A stretch of 64,000 nt of DNA, taken from the NCBI GenBank assembly GCA_964473365.1, contig CAYYOV010000015.1, positions 1-64,000 on the forward strand, given 5' to 3'. Positions 47,882-56,583 of this stretch are shown here, piece by piece. Made by a program: the position numbers and the translations under genes. Every line of letters begins with the position of its first letter. Position 1 is the stretch's first letter. The DNA is from 2-02-FULL-55-14 sp964473365. GTDB lineage: Bacteria > Bacteroidota > Ignavibacteria > UBA10030. The notes beneath the pieces are model-generated. The model searched no databases and had not been told where the DNA came from. It saw only the letters and a list, made by a program, of their open reading frames with translations.

Positions 47882-50059
47882 TCAGAAGTAATGGAGGTAC
47901 TTGAGCTTGAGCACGGCTGCCCGGGCCGACACGTGCATTCGCTGAGGCAGCGGCGCCCCGAAGGTGTCGACCTCCGGGCTGCGATCTTGGGCCTCGTTGA
48001 TGGCCAGATAGATCCAGCTCTTCGGCAAGAAGTTGTATGAGAACAGCAAACCGGCGGTGAGTCCTTCGAGACGGTTGGTGGACCGGACGTACACGTTGTC
48101 CACGTAAAGCCGAATGTTGAGGTTATTGACCGGCGTGAGGGAAACGAACGGCCTGGAATTGATCGTCACATCCTCCACACCACCAGCGGGATTCCCTTCG
48201 ACGAATCCATTGAGCGTCCCCCCCAATCCGATCGTTGTCGTCACCTTCCACTCCGCCCACGCGCCGACCCAGGAGTAGAAAGCAAGATAGTTGCGGGAGA
48301 AATTGTATGTCCGCTCAATGCCACCCCACACGTTGCCGTTCCACGTTGGCGCCGAGGCCCACGTGGAGACATTGAAACTGTACGAATCGTACTCGCGCCC
48401 TTGGTCTTTGCTCCGTCCCCCGTTCACGTTGATCTCAAAACCCCAGTTGGAGCGGAACTGCATATTGTATCCGATCAACGCGAACCTGTCCGTATATCGA
48501 TCGACGCGCTCGTGGTACGCGCCTCCGCCCACGTACAGGAGGATCGATCGGATCTCGCCCGCATCATAATACCAACGGGGTCCGGCCAATCCGACGAACT
48601 CCGTCGTTCCGAGCCACGGGACGAAGCCGACCTGGCTTATGTCAAACTCCTGGCCGACGTGCCGCAACCGGGACAAGACCATGTAGCCGTCCCCAAACTG
48701 CGTGAACCCCGCTGACATGGCCACATCTCCCCTGTCGCCGCGGAACGAGCGCGCAAGCTGGTATGCGAGCTGCCAGTTGGACGCACGGAAGGCGCCGTCT
48801 ATGTCGATGACGCCGTTCCGCTCGTTGGCGGTGTTCTTCAGCACAGCCAGCATGCCAATGCTCGAGTTCTCCATGATCTGTCGCTTCAACCGAACGGCTC
48901 CGAACGAGGCGGCATCTTCGACCACGACGCCTCCGCCGTCATCATACGACGACCGATCGGTCAGCGCGAGGAAGCCTCCATATTCCCATTCCCCCAAGCG
49001 GCCGAAGGCCTTGGTGCCCACGAGAAGCGGAACTTCGGATCCATCGGGAAGCTTCTTGCCAATACGGCGCGTGTACAGAAGTTCCATGGGACGATAGAAC
49101 CCTGTGTTGCGCTGGCGACCGGAGGCCGTGAAGATTTCGTTCCCTTGCGTGAAGAAGGGGCGACGTTCGTCAAAGTACGTCTCGTAGCGGGAGATGTTGA
49201 ATTCGAATGGATCGGCCTCGATCTGAGCAAAATCAGGGTTGGCCGTTGCCTGAAGGGTCAGTTGTGGCGACGGGTTGTAAAAGATATCGATGCCCGCCGT
49301 CGGACGGTTTCGATAGACCCCGTCGCGAACCATCTCCGTCTTGTTCAAAACCACCGGATACAGCTCCAGATTGTTCCCCTTGACCGAGGGTCGCATGCCG
49401 TCAAAGGCGAGACGTCCAAACTTTGAGATCCGCTGGCCCTCGTTCTCTTCGTACGGACACCAATACAGGTCTTCGTTTCCGTTCGCGATCCAGCGATCGA
49501 AATCGAGCCCCCAGCCATCCTGCGTTTCATCGTATTGGATCGTCCGGTATGGGATCTCCATCTCGACCACGAATCCCCAATCATAGCGGCGTGTTTCGGA
49601 GAACCAGACCCCGTCCCATGAATAGTCGCGGTTGCGGGCATCATCGAGCATGCGGGCGTCGCTCTTGACCCCTGCCGCGGAGACGGCGAACTTGTAGGCC
49701 GATTGACGGTCGCCGAACGTATCGAGCATCAGCGAGACCATGTCTCCACCGCCGTTGTCCAGCGTTCCTGTATTCACCTGAACCTTTTCTGGTGGTGCAT
49801 ATGCAACGATCAGGCAATACAAGGCATCGGTCGTTGTCAGTACGCGTGCCACGGTACGGTACGTCGGGTCTTTCCCGCAGAATGGCGAGAACTGTATGAA
49901 GTCTGCGGCCGAATCGGCCTGCATCCATGCAGGCTCAACGATCCCGTCGAGGACGATGGGTCTGGGAGCGGGACGAAGACGGAGGGTCTTCTGCTCACCC
50001 GTTGCCGCAAGCGTCAGAATGATCGACAGGACAACGGTAGACCGTAGCAGCGTTCCCAT
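47882..50059 (-). CDS. DUF5916 outer-membrane beta-barrel protein with carbohydrate-binding-like N-terminal domain
   Basis: A 725-residue exported protein. A signal peptide (about 1-21) precedes a CBM9-like domain (about 25-225) with PIVLDGIVEPAWMQAD at its start and WGLDFDRWIANGNEDLYW at its end. The rest (about 240-725) is the DUF5916 barrel, marked by TANPDFAQIEADPFEFN and YFDERRPFFTQGNEIF and by alternating aromatic strands up to LKLKYLHYF. It probably resides in the outer membrane. The function is unknown; DUF5916 proteins are common in Bacteroidota and may take part in glycan or peptide binding. It ends at a strong terminator and is divergent from the second sigma-factor operon. Confidence 0.85.
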   Translation of the reverse strand: MGTLLRSTVVLSIILTLAATGEQKTLRLRPAPRPIVLDGIVEPAWMQADSAADFIQFSPFCGKDPTYRTVARVLTTTDALYCLIVAYAPPEKVQVNTGTLDNGGGDMVSLMLDTFGDRQSAYKFAVSAAGVKSDARMLDDARNRDYSWDGVWFSETRRYDWGFVVEMEIPYRTIQYDETQDGWGLDFDRWIANGNEDLYWCPYEENEGQRISKFGRLAFDGMRPSVKGNNLELYPVVLNKTEMVRDGVYRNRPTAGIDIFYNPSPQLTLQATANPDFAQIEADPFEFNISRYETYFDERRPFFTQGNEIFTASGRQRNTGFYRPMELLYTRRIGKKLPDGSEVPLLVGTKAFGRLGEWEYGGFLALTDRSSYDDGGGVVVEDAASFGAVRLKRQIMENSSIGMLAVLKNTANERNGVIDIDGAFRASNWQLAYQLARSFRGDRGDVAMSAGFTQFGDGYMVLSRLRHVGQEFDISQVGFVPWLGTTEFVGLAGPRWYYDAGEIRSILLYVGGGAYHERVDRYTDRFALIGYNMQFRSNWGFEINVNGGRSKDQGREYDSYSFNVSTWASAPTWNGNVWGGIERTYNFSRNYLAFYSWVGAWAEWKVTTTIGLGGTLNGFVEGNPAGGVEDVTINSRPFVSLTPVNNLNIRLYVDNVYVRSTNRLEGLTAGLLFSYNFLPKSWIYLAINEAQDRSPEVDTFGAPLPQRMHVSARAAVLKLKYLHYF

Positions 50060-50229
50060 AGGCGATCCATGATACGAGATTGGCGTGCCATGAGTCTACG
50101 GGACTTGCCGGGAGGAGGTTTCGGCAACAGCGGCTTTTGTGCAGGCAACAGGTGCAGGCAATGCGTACGTTGTGGGAGTCCATTTTAACCAGAAGCCGCT
50201 TCCGACGTAAGGTAAGAAGACAGCATCCT

Positions 50230-50817
50230 ATGCAGGGATCCGATCATACCACCCCGGCGGACGACGTGCGCCTGGCGCAAGCCGGAGACCGGGCGGCGTT
50301 TGGGAGGGTCATGGACGCATTTTTGCCGATGACGTACCGCATTTCGGTCCGATGGCTTGGCTCCGTGGACGAAGCCAGGGATGCCTGCCAGGATGCATGG
50401 CTCCGCGTGTGGGAGCGATTCGAATCATTCGACTCGGACAGACCCTTTGCCGCATGGTTGACAACGGTCGTGACCCGCATCTGTATGGACCGGATCCGAC
50501 GGCGCCAGCGGGCCCCGTGGCGATGGCCGGGGCACGATCGGACGGCTGATCCCAACCCCGCCTCGCCGGAGCCCAGTCCCGAGGAAGTGGCTACCTGGGG
50601 CGATCTGGGAGCGATCGTCCTGCGGCTGCTGAACCGCCTACCTCCCACGCAACGCATCGTATTTGCCTTGCGCGATCTGGAGGATCTCGATGTCGCTTCT
50701 GTGGCTCAGGTCACGGGTTTGTCGACGGCGAGCGTCAAGACCAATCTCTCGTATGCCCGACGCGCCATTCGGCAGATCCTGAACGACGACTATCGATTGA
50801 AGGATATCACGCTATGA
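50230..50817 (+). CDS. ECF-type RNA polymerase sigma factor
   Basis: A 195-residue sigma-70 factor. Region 2: GDRAAFGRVMDAFLPMTYRI and SVDEARDACQDAWLRVWERF, with AWLTTVVTRICMDRIRRRQR after it. Region 4: LNRLPPTQRIVFALRDLEDL and VASVAQVTGLSTASVKTNLSYARR. The ATG at 50230 begins directly before the conserved part; an earlier in-frame ATG at 50161 would add 23 Arg-rich residues. It forms an operon with the anti-sigma factor (4-nt ATGA overlap) and a lipoprotein. Its regulon is unknown. Confidence 0.9.
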   Translation: MQGSDHTTPADDVRLAQAGDRAAFGRVMDAFLPMTYRISVRWLGSVDEARDACQDAWLRVWERFESFDSDRPFAAWLTTVVTRICMDRIRRRQRAPWRWPGHDRTADPNPASPEPSPEEVATWGDLGAIVLRLLNRLPPTQRIVFALRDLEDLDVASVAQVTGLSTASVKTNLSYARRAIRQILNDDYRLKDITL

Positions 50818-51467
50818 CCTGCACCGAATCACGCCGGTTGATGCACTTGAATCGTCCCGATGAGCGTTCGGAACATGAGACGCAAGCTTTGCTCGATCAC
50901 GTCGCAGGCTGCGGAATGTGCGCCCGCGAAGCAAGGGATATCGAGGCTCTGCAGGGCCTGGAAGAACGGCTTCGCGAGGCTCGTACCCCCGTTCCGAACC
51001 TCTTCGACGTACGCTCAAACGTCCTGCGGAGCATCGCTCATCGTGAGGCATCACATGCGGGCTGGTCCTGGATCCCGCGGCTCGCCTATGTTACCGCCGT
51101 TGCTGGTGTATGCGGGTGGTTCATGTTCGGCCAGTGGTCCATCCGAAGGTCGAATATGGACCTGAATCAACGCATCCTGCCCGCTCCCTCCTCATCCGTC
51201 GGTCCACAGATCGTGTATCGGGTCGACGCGGCGGCAGTGCGGACGCTCGCAGAGAGCACCTCTTCGCTCACTGGATCCTTCGCTCCTGATGGAGGCGATA
51301 TCGAAATACCGCAGTCGAGCGTGATTCGTCTTGCTGAACGATCAAGTTCGACGGCCGCTTCGCTGATCGTCCGGCGGCCGGCCGACCGAGCTGCGATCGG
51401 CGATCTGCTTCAGTTCCTCCGTTCCGGCATCGACGTGACGGTCCGCTACCGTTCGAAAGGAGTCTGA
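50814..51467 (+). CDS. Zinc-finger anti-sigma factor
   Basis: A 217-residue membrane anti-sigma factor. The zf-HC2-like domain is at the N-terminus, with HVAGCGMC as the His-Cys-Cys part and an additional Cys at residue 3. One TM segment (about 88-108) separates it from an extracytoplasmic C-terminus without recognisable sensor domain. ATG 50814 overlaps the sigma gene stop (ATGA), so the two are coupled. It is expected to bind the preceding sigma factor. Confidence 0.82.
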   Translation: MTCTESRRLMHLNRPDERSEHETQALLDHVAGCGMCAREARDIEALQGLEERLREARTPVPNLFDVRSNVLRSIAHREASHAGWSWIPRLAYVTAVAGVCGWFMFGQWSIRRSNMDLNQRILPAPSSSVGPQIVYRVDAAAVRTLAESTSSLTGSFAPDGGDIEIPQSSVIRLAERSSSTAASLIVRRPADRAAIGDLLQFLRSGIDVTVRYRSKGV

Positions 51468-51469
51468 CC

Positions 51470-52510
51470 ATGGTCATGCAGCGCAGTCTCATCCTCCTCA
51501 CGGTCATTTGGCTGACAGGGTGTCTCGAATACCACACGACCACCACGGTGCACACGGATGGAAGCATCGTCCGCACCGTCGCTATCCGCGGCGACTCAGC
51601 GAGCACACTTGGCTGGAACTTCGTCGTCCCCGTCGATTCCACATGGAGCTGGGATCGCGTGAAGACCGGCGACCGCGAATGGACCCTCACCCTGCAACGT
51701 ACCTTCCCGTCGGGCGAAGCATTCAATGCATACCAATCGGGATTGAAGGGTTCACTCCTCCGCACTCTGGTTTCCGTGGAACGTTCGTTCCGGTGGTTTA
51801 CGACGATCTACCGGTACCGCGAGCAGTTTCCGGCGATCAACCCGCTCAGGACCGTTCCGCTCTTGGACTATATTGGTCCAAACGAGATCGAAGCGTTCCT
51901 GAAGCATGAGGTGCAGAAGGGTGCCTACGCTTCTCCCGGAGACAGCCTTGCCCTCGAGGATGCTTCGGTCAGGTTCGAAGCGTGGGCCCGGAGAAATGAG
52001 TTCGAATCGCTCTATGGGGCCATCCGCACGGGCGTGACACGGCTCAACGACCCGACGTTTTCTACGGAGTCGTTGGAGGTCCGAAAGAACCTGCTCGCCC
52101 AGGCCTACGAAGCACTCAAGGACACCGGAACTGTCTTCGACGCGGACGACTTCACGCGGCGGAAGGACGAGTGGCTAAAGCGGTGGAAGGAGCCGGTCCT
52201 GCGGCTCGCCGCGGTGGAAGCACGCGACTCGATCGAAGCCATCCATTCCCAGTTGGACGAGATGCATCGACTGACGGAGTTTCCGCACAAGACGAGCGTG
52301 CTCATGCCGGGGTTGCTCACGTCGACCAATGCCCGTTCGATCGACGGATCACGCGCGCAATGGGAAGACTATCTGATCGTCCTCTATTTCCAGGACTACA
52401 CGCTTGAAGCGGAGTCGGAGGTGACTAATTGGTGGGCCGTGGTTGTCACGGCGATTGCAGCAGTGGGGGTGCCGCTGGTCTGGATTGTCGCTCGCCGCAA
52501 GCGACGCTGA
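51470..52510 (+). CDS. Lipoprotein of unknown function in the sigma/anti-sigma operon
   Basis: A 346-residue protein. Residues 1-18 form a lipoprotein signal with lipobox LTGC, so Cys18 is the lipidated residue. The middle is helix-rich and contains repeated acidic and aromatic segments; a second TM helix (about 320-340) and a basic tail RRKRR end the protein, so both ends touch the membrane. AAGGAG lies eight bases before ATG 51470. It starts 2 nt after the anti-sigma gene. No known domain is recognised. It may sense or report envelope stress to the preceding pair (inference). Confidence 0.72.
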   Translation: MVMQRSLILLTVIWLTGCLEYHTTTTVHTDGSIVRTVAIRGDSASTLGWNFVVPVDSTWSWDRVKTGDREWTLTLQRTFPSGEAFNAYQSGLKGSLLRTLVSVERSFRWFTTIYRYREQFPAINPLRTVPLLDYIGPNEIEAFLKHEVQKGAYASPGDSLALEDASVRFEAWARRNEFESLYGAIRTGVTRLNDPTFSTESLEVRKNLLAQAYEALKDTGTVFDADDFTRRKDEWLKRWKEPVLRLAAVEARDSIEAIHSQLDEMHRLTEFPHKTSVLMPGLLTSTNARSIDGSRAQWEDYLIVLYFQDYTLEAESEVTNWWAVVVTAIAAVGVPLVWIVARRKRR

Positions 52511-54025
52511 TCAGGAACGCAGTTCTGCCAACGACGTTCGAGCCATCTCGAGCAATCGCCAGTACGGAGGCCGATAGCCTTTCGCGGTCCGGAAGGCGTC
52601 GGCCTTCGTGCTGAGAATACCGCGGGCCGCCGCATGCCGATCTGAATACCACTGGTTTCGCAACCCTGCCGTCGCCGACATCCCCTCGGGGATCGGTCCT
52701 TCCCTGCCGAACCAGTTCAACACAACACTGTAGGCCTTCGTCAGTCGGGCCAGTGGCAGGATCGATCGCTCATACGACAGCGGGTCGCCGCGTTCCGCCC
52801 CCTCCAGCATCGCCTCCGTCACCGCATTATCCAAATGGTCCTGATACAGCGTCTCCGGGTCACGCCATTCTGCGACGACCGAGATCTGCGGATCATACTC
52901 CAGGTCCGATGGTTCCTGCGTCTCAAAATACCGCACGCCAAAGGCCCCAAGCCACGTCCGTAACCCTGGCGTCGAGATCGTCGAGAGACCTTTCCACAAA
53001 CGAACGCCCACTGCATGGTACGCCGCAGAAGCCACCTCTGAGCAGAAGAGCTTGGATGGGTCGTCGTAGCGCATCTCAAAGTCATACGGTATGTGTCTCG
53101 CATTCACGTCGTCCAGCGCATGCTGAGCCGCCCGGTGGGCGACCATGGGATCGGCGAGCACGGCAGGATGGTCATGCCGAAGCCGCATGACCATGACCCG
53201 CAATTTCTTGTCCCGTAGGTAGTCGTCGATCGACGAGATCACAACCCCCTTCTCGATGTGCGACTCGATGATGCGCACATCGCGTGTCAACGGGTCGACA
53301 TGGACGAGGGCCACGTGTGAGAAGTTCCCGGGAAAATCATTTCCCCGGGCGATCAGTGCTGAGGTTGGCGCCCCACCACGTGAGACAAGAATGTCTCCGC
53401 TGTGGACCCTGACCCCGAGGATCTCTGCAAACGGAGTATCACTCGATTCCTCCCTTCCACGGATCAGGGCAGGGACGTCCTGCGGTGGGAGTTGCAACAT
53501 CACTTCTTCCAGGGCGGCCCGCCCGCCGTAGAGCAGCCGGTACATCGTTCGGCGGGTCTCCGGATCATCCATCCGCCATGCGACCGAACGATCTTTGACC
53601 AGGTCGCGGAGGCGCGTTGACTCAGCGAGATACGCTCCAAACAGGTCAGGGCATCCTGCGACCAAGGGCGCGATCGCGAATAGTTCTTGCTCAATCGCCG
53701 CGAAGAGCGGATCGGTCGAAACCCGTTCTCCTATCGGCACGTTGGCGATCATCGACTGTACACGGTTCAACGAATGCTCGAGCGCCATACGGTGACCTGC
53801 ACATCCCGACCGATGGGCATCCGCAAAGCGCTCTTCGAGGGCGTACCACGTCGAGTCCTGATCCCAAACGAACGGGACACGACGCGACGGCACAAGCGCG
53901 CTGCTGCTGACTGCAACGTCAGAATCCGGGATCAGCAGCGCGATCCAAACCAATACCAACACGCCGGCGGCGATCGCGGCTTTTCTCAGCCAACGTCTAT
54001 TGGGATTCGCAAGGGAAGTGAACAT
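52511..54025 (-). CDS. YiiX-type permuted papain-like (NlpC/P60 superfamily) protein
   Basis: A 504-residue protein with an N-terminal TM helix (about 13-30) and a helical region (to about 190). The papain-like domain at about 200-350 resembles YiiX/YebB-like proteins: GDILVSRGGAPTSALIA, then NFSHVALVHVD (catalytic His) and DPSKLFCSEVASAAYHAVG (catalytic Cys). These permuted papain folds hydrolyse amides or peptides, or bind lipids. The C-terminal 150 residues have no recognised domain. Its stop abuts the stop of the convergent lipoprotein gene without spacer. Location is probably periplasmic with a membrane anchor. Confidence 0.78.
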   Translation of the reverse strand: MFTSLANPNRRWLRKAAIAAGVLVLVWIALLIPDSDVAVSSSALVPSRRVPFVWDQDSTWYALEERFADAHRSGCAGHRMALEHSLNRVQSMIANVPIGERVSTDPLFAAIEQELFAIAPLVAGCPDLFGAYLAESTRLRDLVKDRSVAWRMDDPETRRTMYRLLYGGRAALEEVMLQLPPQDVPALIRGREESSDTPFAEILGVRVHSGDILVSRGGAPTSALIARGNDFPGNFSHVALVHVDPLTRDVRIIESHIEKGVVISSIDDYLRDKKLRVMVMRLRHDHPAVLADPMVAHRAAQHALDDVNARHIPYDFEMRYDDPSKLFCSEVASAAYHAVGVRLWKGLSTISTPGLRTWLGAFGVRYFETQEPSDLEYDPQISVVAEWRDPETLYQDHLDNAVTEAMLEGAERGDPLSYERSILPLARLTKAYSVVLNWFGREGPIPEGMSATAGLRNQWYSDRHAAARGILSTKADAFRTAKGYRPPYWRLLEMARTSLAELRS

Positions 54026-54090
54026 CTTCGACCATTTGTGGACCTGTCAAGATACGGTTTGGGGAGATGCCATGCGAAAAGACCTGGTCT

Positions 54091-54130
54091 GAAAATACGA
54101 GGGCCTCTGCCCGACAACGGGAAGAGGCCC
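54091..54130 (-). terminator. Terminator of the T9SS-sorted carboxypeptidase-regulatory-like protein gene
   Basis: GGGCCTCT (54101-54108) and AGAGGCCC (54123-54130) pair perfectly, extended inward by CCG/CGG with two mismatched positions. On the minus strand it is followed by CGTATTTTCAG. It lies 23 nt after the stop at 54154. Confidence 0.8.
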
Positions 54131-54153
54131 TGTGGATGATGGAAGTGACCCGC

Positions 54154-56367
54154 CTACTTGACGAGATTCATCTTTCGTGTCGCCATGAACTCGCCCGATT
54201 GCATGCGGACCATGTAGAGGCCCGACGGGAGACCCGAAGCGTCGAACGAGACCGTGTGACGTCCGGGAGTCACCTCCCCGTTCAGGAGTTCTGCAACGAG
54301 CTGGCCGAGGGTATTGTAGACCTCGATCCTGACGTTGGCCGTCGAAGGCACGTCAAACGAGATGCTCGTCGACGGATTGAACGGATTCGGATAGTTATGT
54401 CCAAGCGCGAACACGGATGGGACCACCCCCTCAGAACGGACTGCCGTCGTTCCGGTGCTGCTGACGGGCCGGCTCGGAGCGCTTTCATTCCCCGCAAAGT
54501 CAGTCGCAGTGATCCGGTAGTAGTACGTACCGGTTGCCGCGCCGACATCCGTAAAGGTCGCCTCCGTCGTTCGGCTCACCGGTAACAGTCCGGAAACGGA
54601 GAAGTTCTCGGTTGTTCCGCGGTAGATACTGTAGTACCGGAGGTCGTCATCCGGATTCCGGTCCCACAGGATCCGCACGTCGTTCCCCGCCACGGCTGAG
54701 CCGACCCCACCCGGGACATTGGGGGCCAGGTTGTCCAGCGAATAGCCGCTGTCGATCTGCGACGGGATCACATACATGTTGAACAGGAAATGCGCCTTTA
54801 CAATAAAGCGCGACCAGCGCATTCCATCAGCAATGGACGAATCAACGATGGTCGGGACGATCCCAATGTAGACGCTGTCCAATGCTGCCGGTATCGTACC
54901 GGCATACACCAGCCCGCTCTTGTCGAGTCGCCAGATTGTGTACTTTTCGATCCCCATGGGACCGTTGCTGTAGTTCGGACCGAACACATTCTGCTCAACT
55001 CCTCTGAATTTTACGTAGGCCTGTTTACCGTTGTCGAATGGCACATCCCACACCCGAAGGATTTGGGGACCCTGGAAGGACGGGTGCAGGCCCACCGAGA
55101 GGTCGCCGTCGATATTGGTAATGGTTTCCGACCCTGTGATGGTGACCGGATCACCGGGGGACGACGATGTATGGTTCCAGTACTGAACCATCCCTCCCTT
55201 TTCGAACTTCACATAGTACGTCCCGGGATCGACCGCAAACGAATACGATCCGTCGCCGCCCGTCTGTCGGGAATCGATGACCATTTCCCCCGGCATCGTG
55301 AACAACGACACAGTCGCCTCCGTTGGCTGTCCATAATTGCGGACCGTTCCGCGGATCTCGCCGGCCTTCGTCACAGATCCATTCAGATTACCGATGGTAT
55401 CCTGCGTGGTGACGGTGATGACATCCGCCGACATGGAACTCGTCTTGGCATTCCACCATTGGTCGTGGTAGCCATCCTTCGTGAAATGCAGGAGCCATGT
55501 GCCTGGTGGGACGGCAAAGGAGAAGCGACCGTTCAGATCCGTTTCGCCGCCAAGATTTCCCTCCCCCTGCGGATTCGCTGACGGATGCACGTGGGGATAG
55601 GCCCCCGGAAGCGGAGACATCGCCTGATCGACTACGAGACCAGTGAGAATGGTCCCGAATACCAACTGGAAATCCAGGACTGGTACGGGGTCGGTCGCAC
55701 CGACATAGAGCGCTGAGTCAGGCCGGAGTGCAACGAGTCGGCCGAGTTGCTGCGTCTCGATGCGGACGCGCCACGGTCCCATCATTGCCGGCTCTCCCCC
55801 CATGTGAATCGCATAGGTGCCCGTGGAATCCGTGAGACCATGCCAAAATGGACTCATCGGCCCTCCGCCAGATACGGGTTCTGCTTGGATGAGGATGAAT
55901 GAGCGATCCACGCCAACGGGGACCGTCACGTGGCCGGTGATCGTCGCCGTCGGCGACGATAGCGGCAACACTGTAAATGAAGCGGTATCCGCCGAAGGAC
56001 CACTCGAAGCAACAAGCAACCATTTCGCGGGGGCCAGACCGGCGGTGAACTGCGTCGAGATGGTCCCATTCGCCATCCCGTCGTCGTCTGCGGGACCATT
56101 AGCCACCGACACTCCGTCTTGCTGCTGGAATTGGAAAAGCAGACGGTCCGTGCCTGCGTCGACTCGTCCGTTCTCGTTCACGTCCACCCAAAGCCCGTTG
56201 TTCGAGACGGCGCCTGCGGGTAGAGCGATGCTCCAGCTCAGCAGGCTTCCGGATACGAAGCTGGCACCGTTCGGAATACCATTGACTGTGACCGCGACGG
56301 GTTGGGCCACCATCGTCCCAACAAGTGTCAACGTCGCGATTCCCAACACCACTTGCCGAAGGCTCAT
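54154..56367 (-). CDS. T9SS-sorted protein with carboxypeptidase-regulatory-like domains
   Basis: A 737-residue secreted protein. ATG 56367 has AGGAGGG and gives a signal peptide MSLRQVVLGIATLTLVGTMVAQ. Residues about 25-130 are a beta domain with VDVNENGRVDAG, an EF-like acidic loop. Three CarboxypepD_reg-like repeats follow, seen as GRFSFAVPPGTWLLHFTKDGYHDQWW and GSYSFAVDPGTYYVKFEKGG (about 180-410). An FnIII-like domain near 570-650 contains YYYRITATDFAGNES. A type A T9SS sorting domain (LGHNYPNPFNPS to the end) directs export. The role is probably structural or adhesive at the surface. Both a ribosome binding site and a terminator frame the gene. Confidence 0.83.
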   Translation of the reverse strand: MSLRQVVLGIATLTLVGTMVAQPVAVTVNGIPNGASFVSGSLLSWSIALPAGAVSNNGLWVDVNENGRVDAGTDRLLFQFQQQDGVSVANGPADDDGMANGTISTQFTAGLAPAKWLLVASSGPSADTASFTVLPLSSPTATITGHVTVPVGVDRSFILIQAEPVSGGGPMSPFWHGLTDSTGTYAIHMGGEPAMMGPWRVRIETQQLGRLVALRPDSALYVGATDPVPVLDFQLVFGTILTGLVVDQAMSPLPGAYPHVHPSANPQGEGNLGGETDLNGRFSFAVPPGTWLLHFTKDGYHDQWWNAKTSSMSADVITVTTQDTIGNLNGSVTKAGEIRGTVRNYGQPTEATVSLFTMPGEMVIDSRQTGGDGSYSFAVDPGTYYVKFEKGGMVQYWNHTSSSPGDPVTITGSETITNIDGDLSVGLHPSFQGPQILRVWDVPFDNGKQAYVKFRGVEQNVFGPNYSNGPMGIEKYTIWRLDKSGLVYAGTIPAALDSVYIGIVPTIVDSSIADGMRWSRFIVKAHFLFNMYVIPSQIDSGYSLDNLAPNVPGGVGSAVAGNDVRILWDRNPDDDLRYYSIYRGTTENFSVSGLLPVSRTTEATFTDVGAATGTYYYRITATDFAGNESAPSRPVSSTGTTAVRSEGVVPSVFALGHNYPNPFNPSTSISFDVPSTANVRIEVYNTLGQLVAELLNGEVTPGRHTVSFDASGLPSGLYMVRMQSGEFMATRKMNLVK

Positions 56368-56583
56368 ACACCCTCCTGATGGTTGTGGATGCTCGTCGGT
56401 GCAACGTTGCAGAATTGGCCGACTAGAGTCAATGATAGGAATCAACGGGCGGCTCACACGGGCACCAACGATGCCAAAGAGCTCGCATTCTCAGCGGATC
56501 CATGCTTGTATCGCCCGCAGAATTACGATAGATTCATGAGGTTTCTTCTCACGGAACAAACTACAACCCTGTCAGGAGCATTC

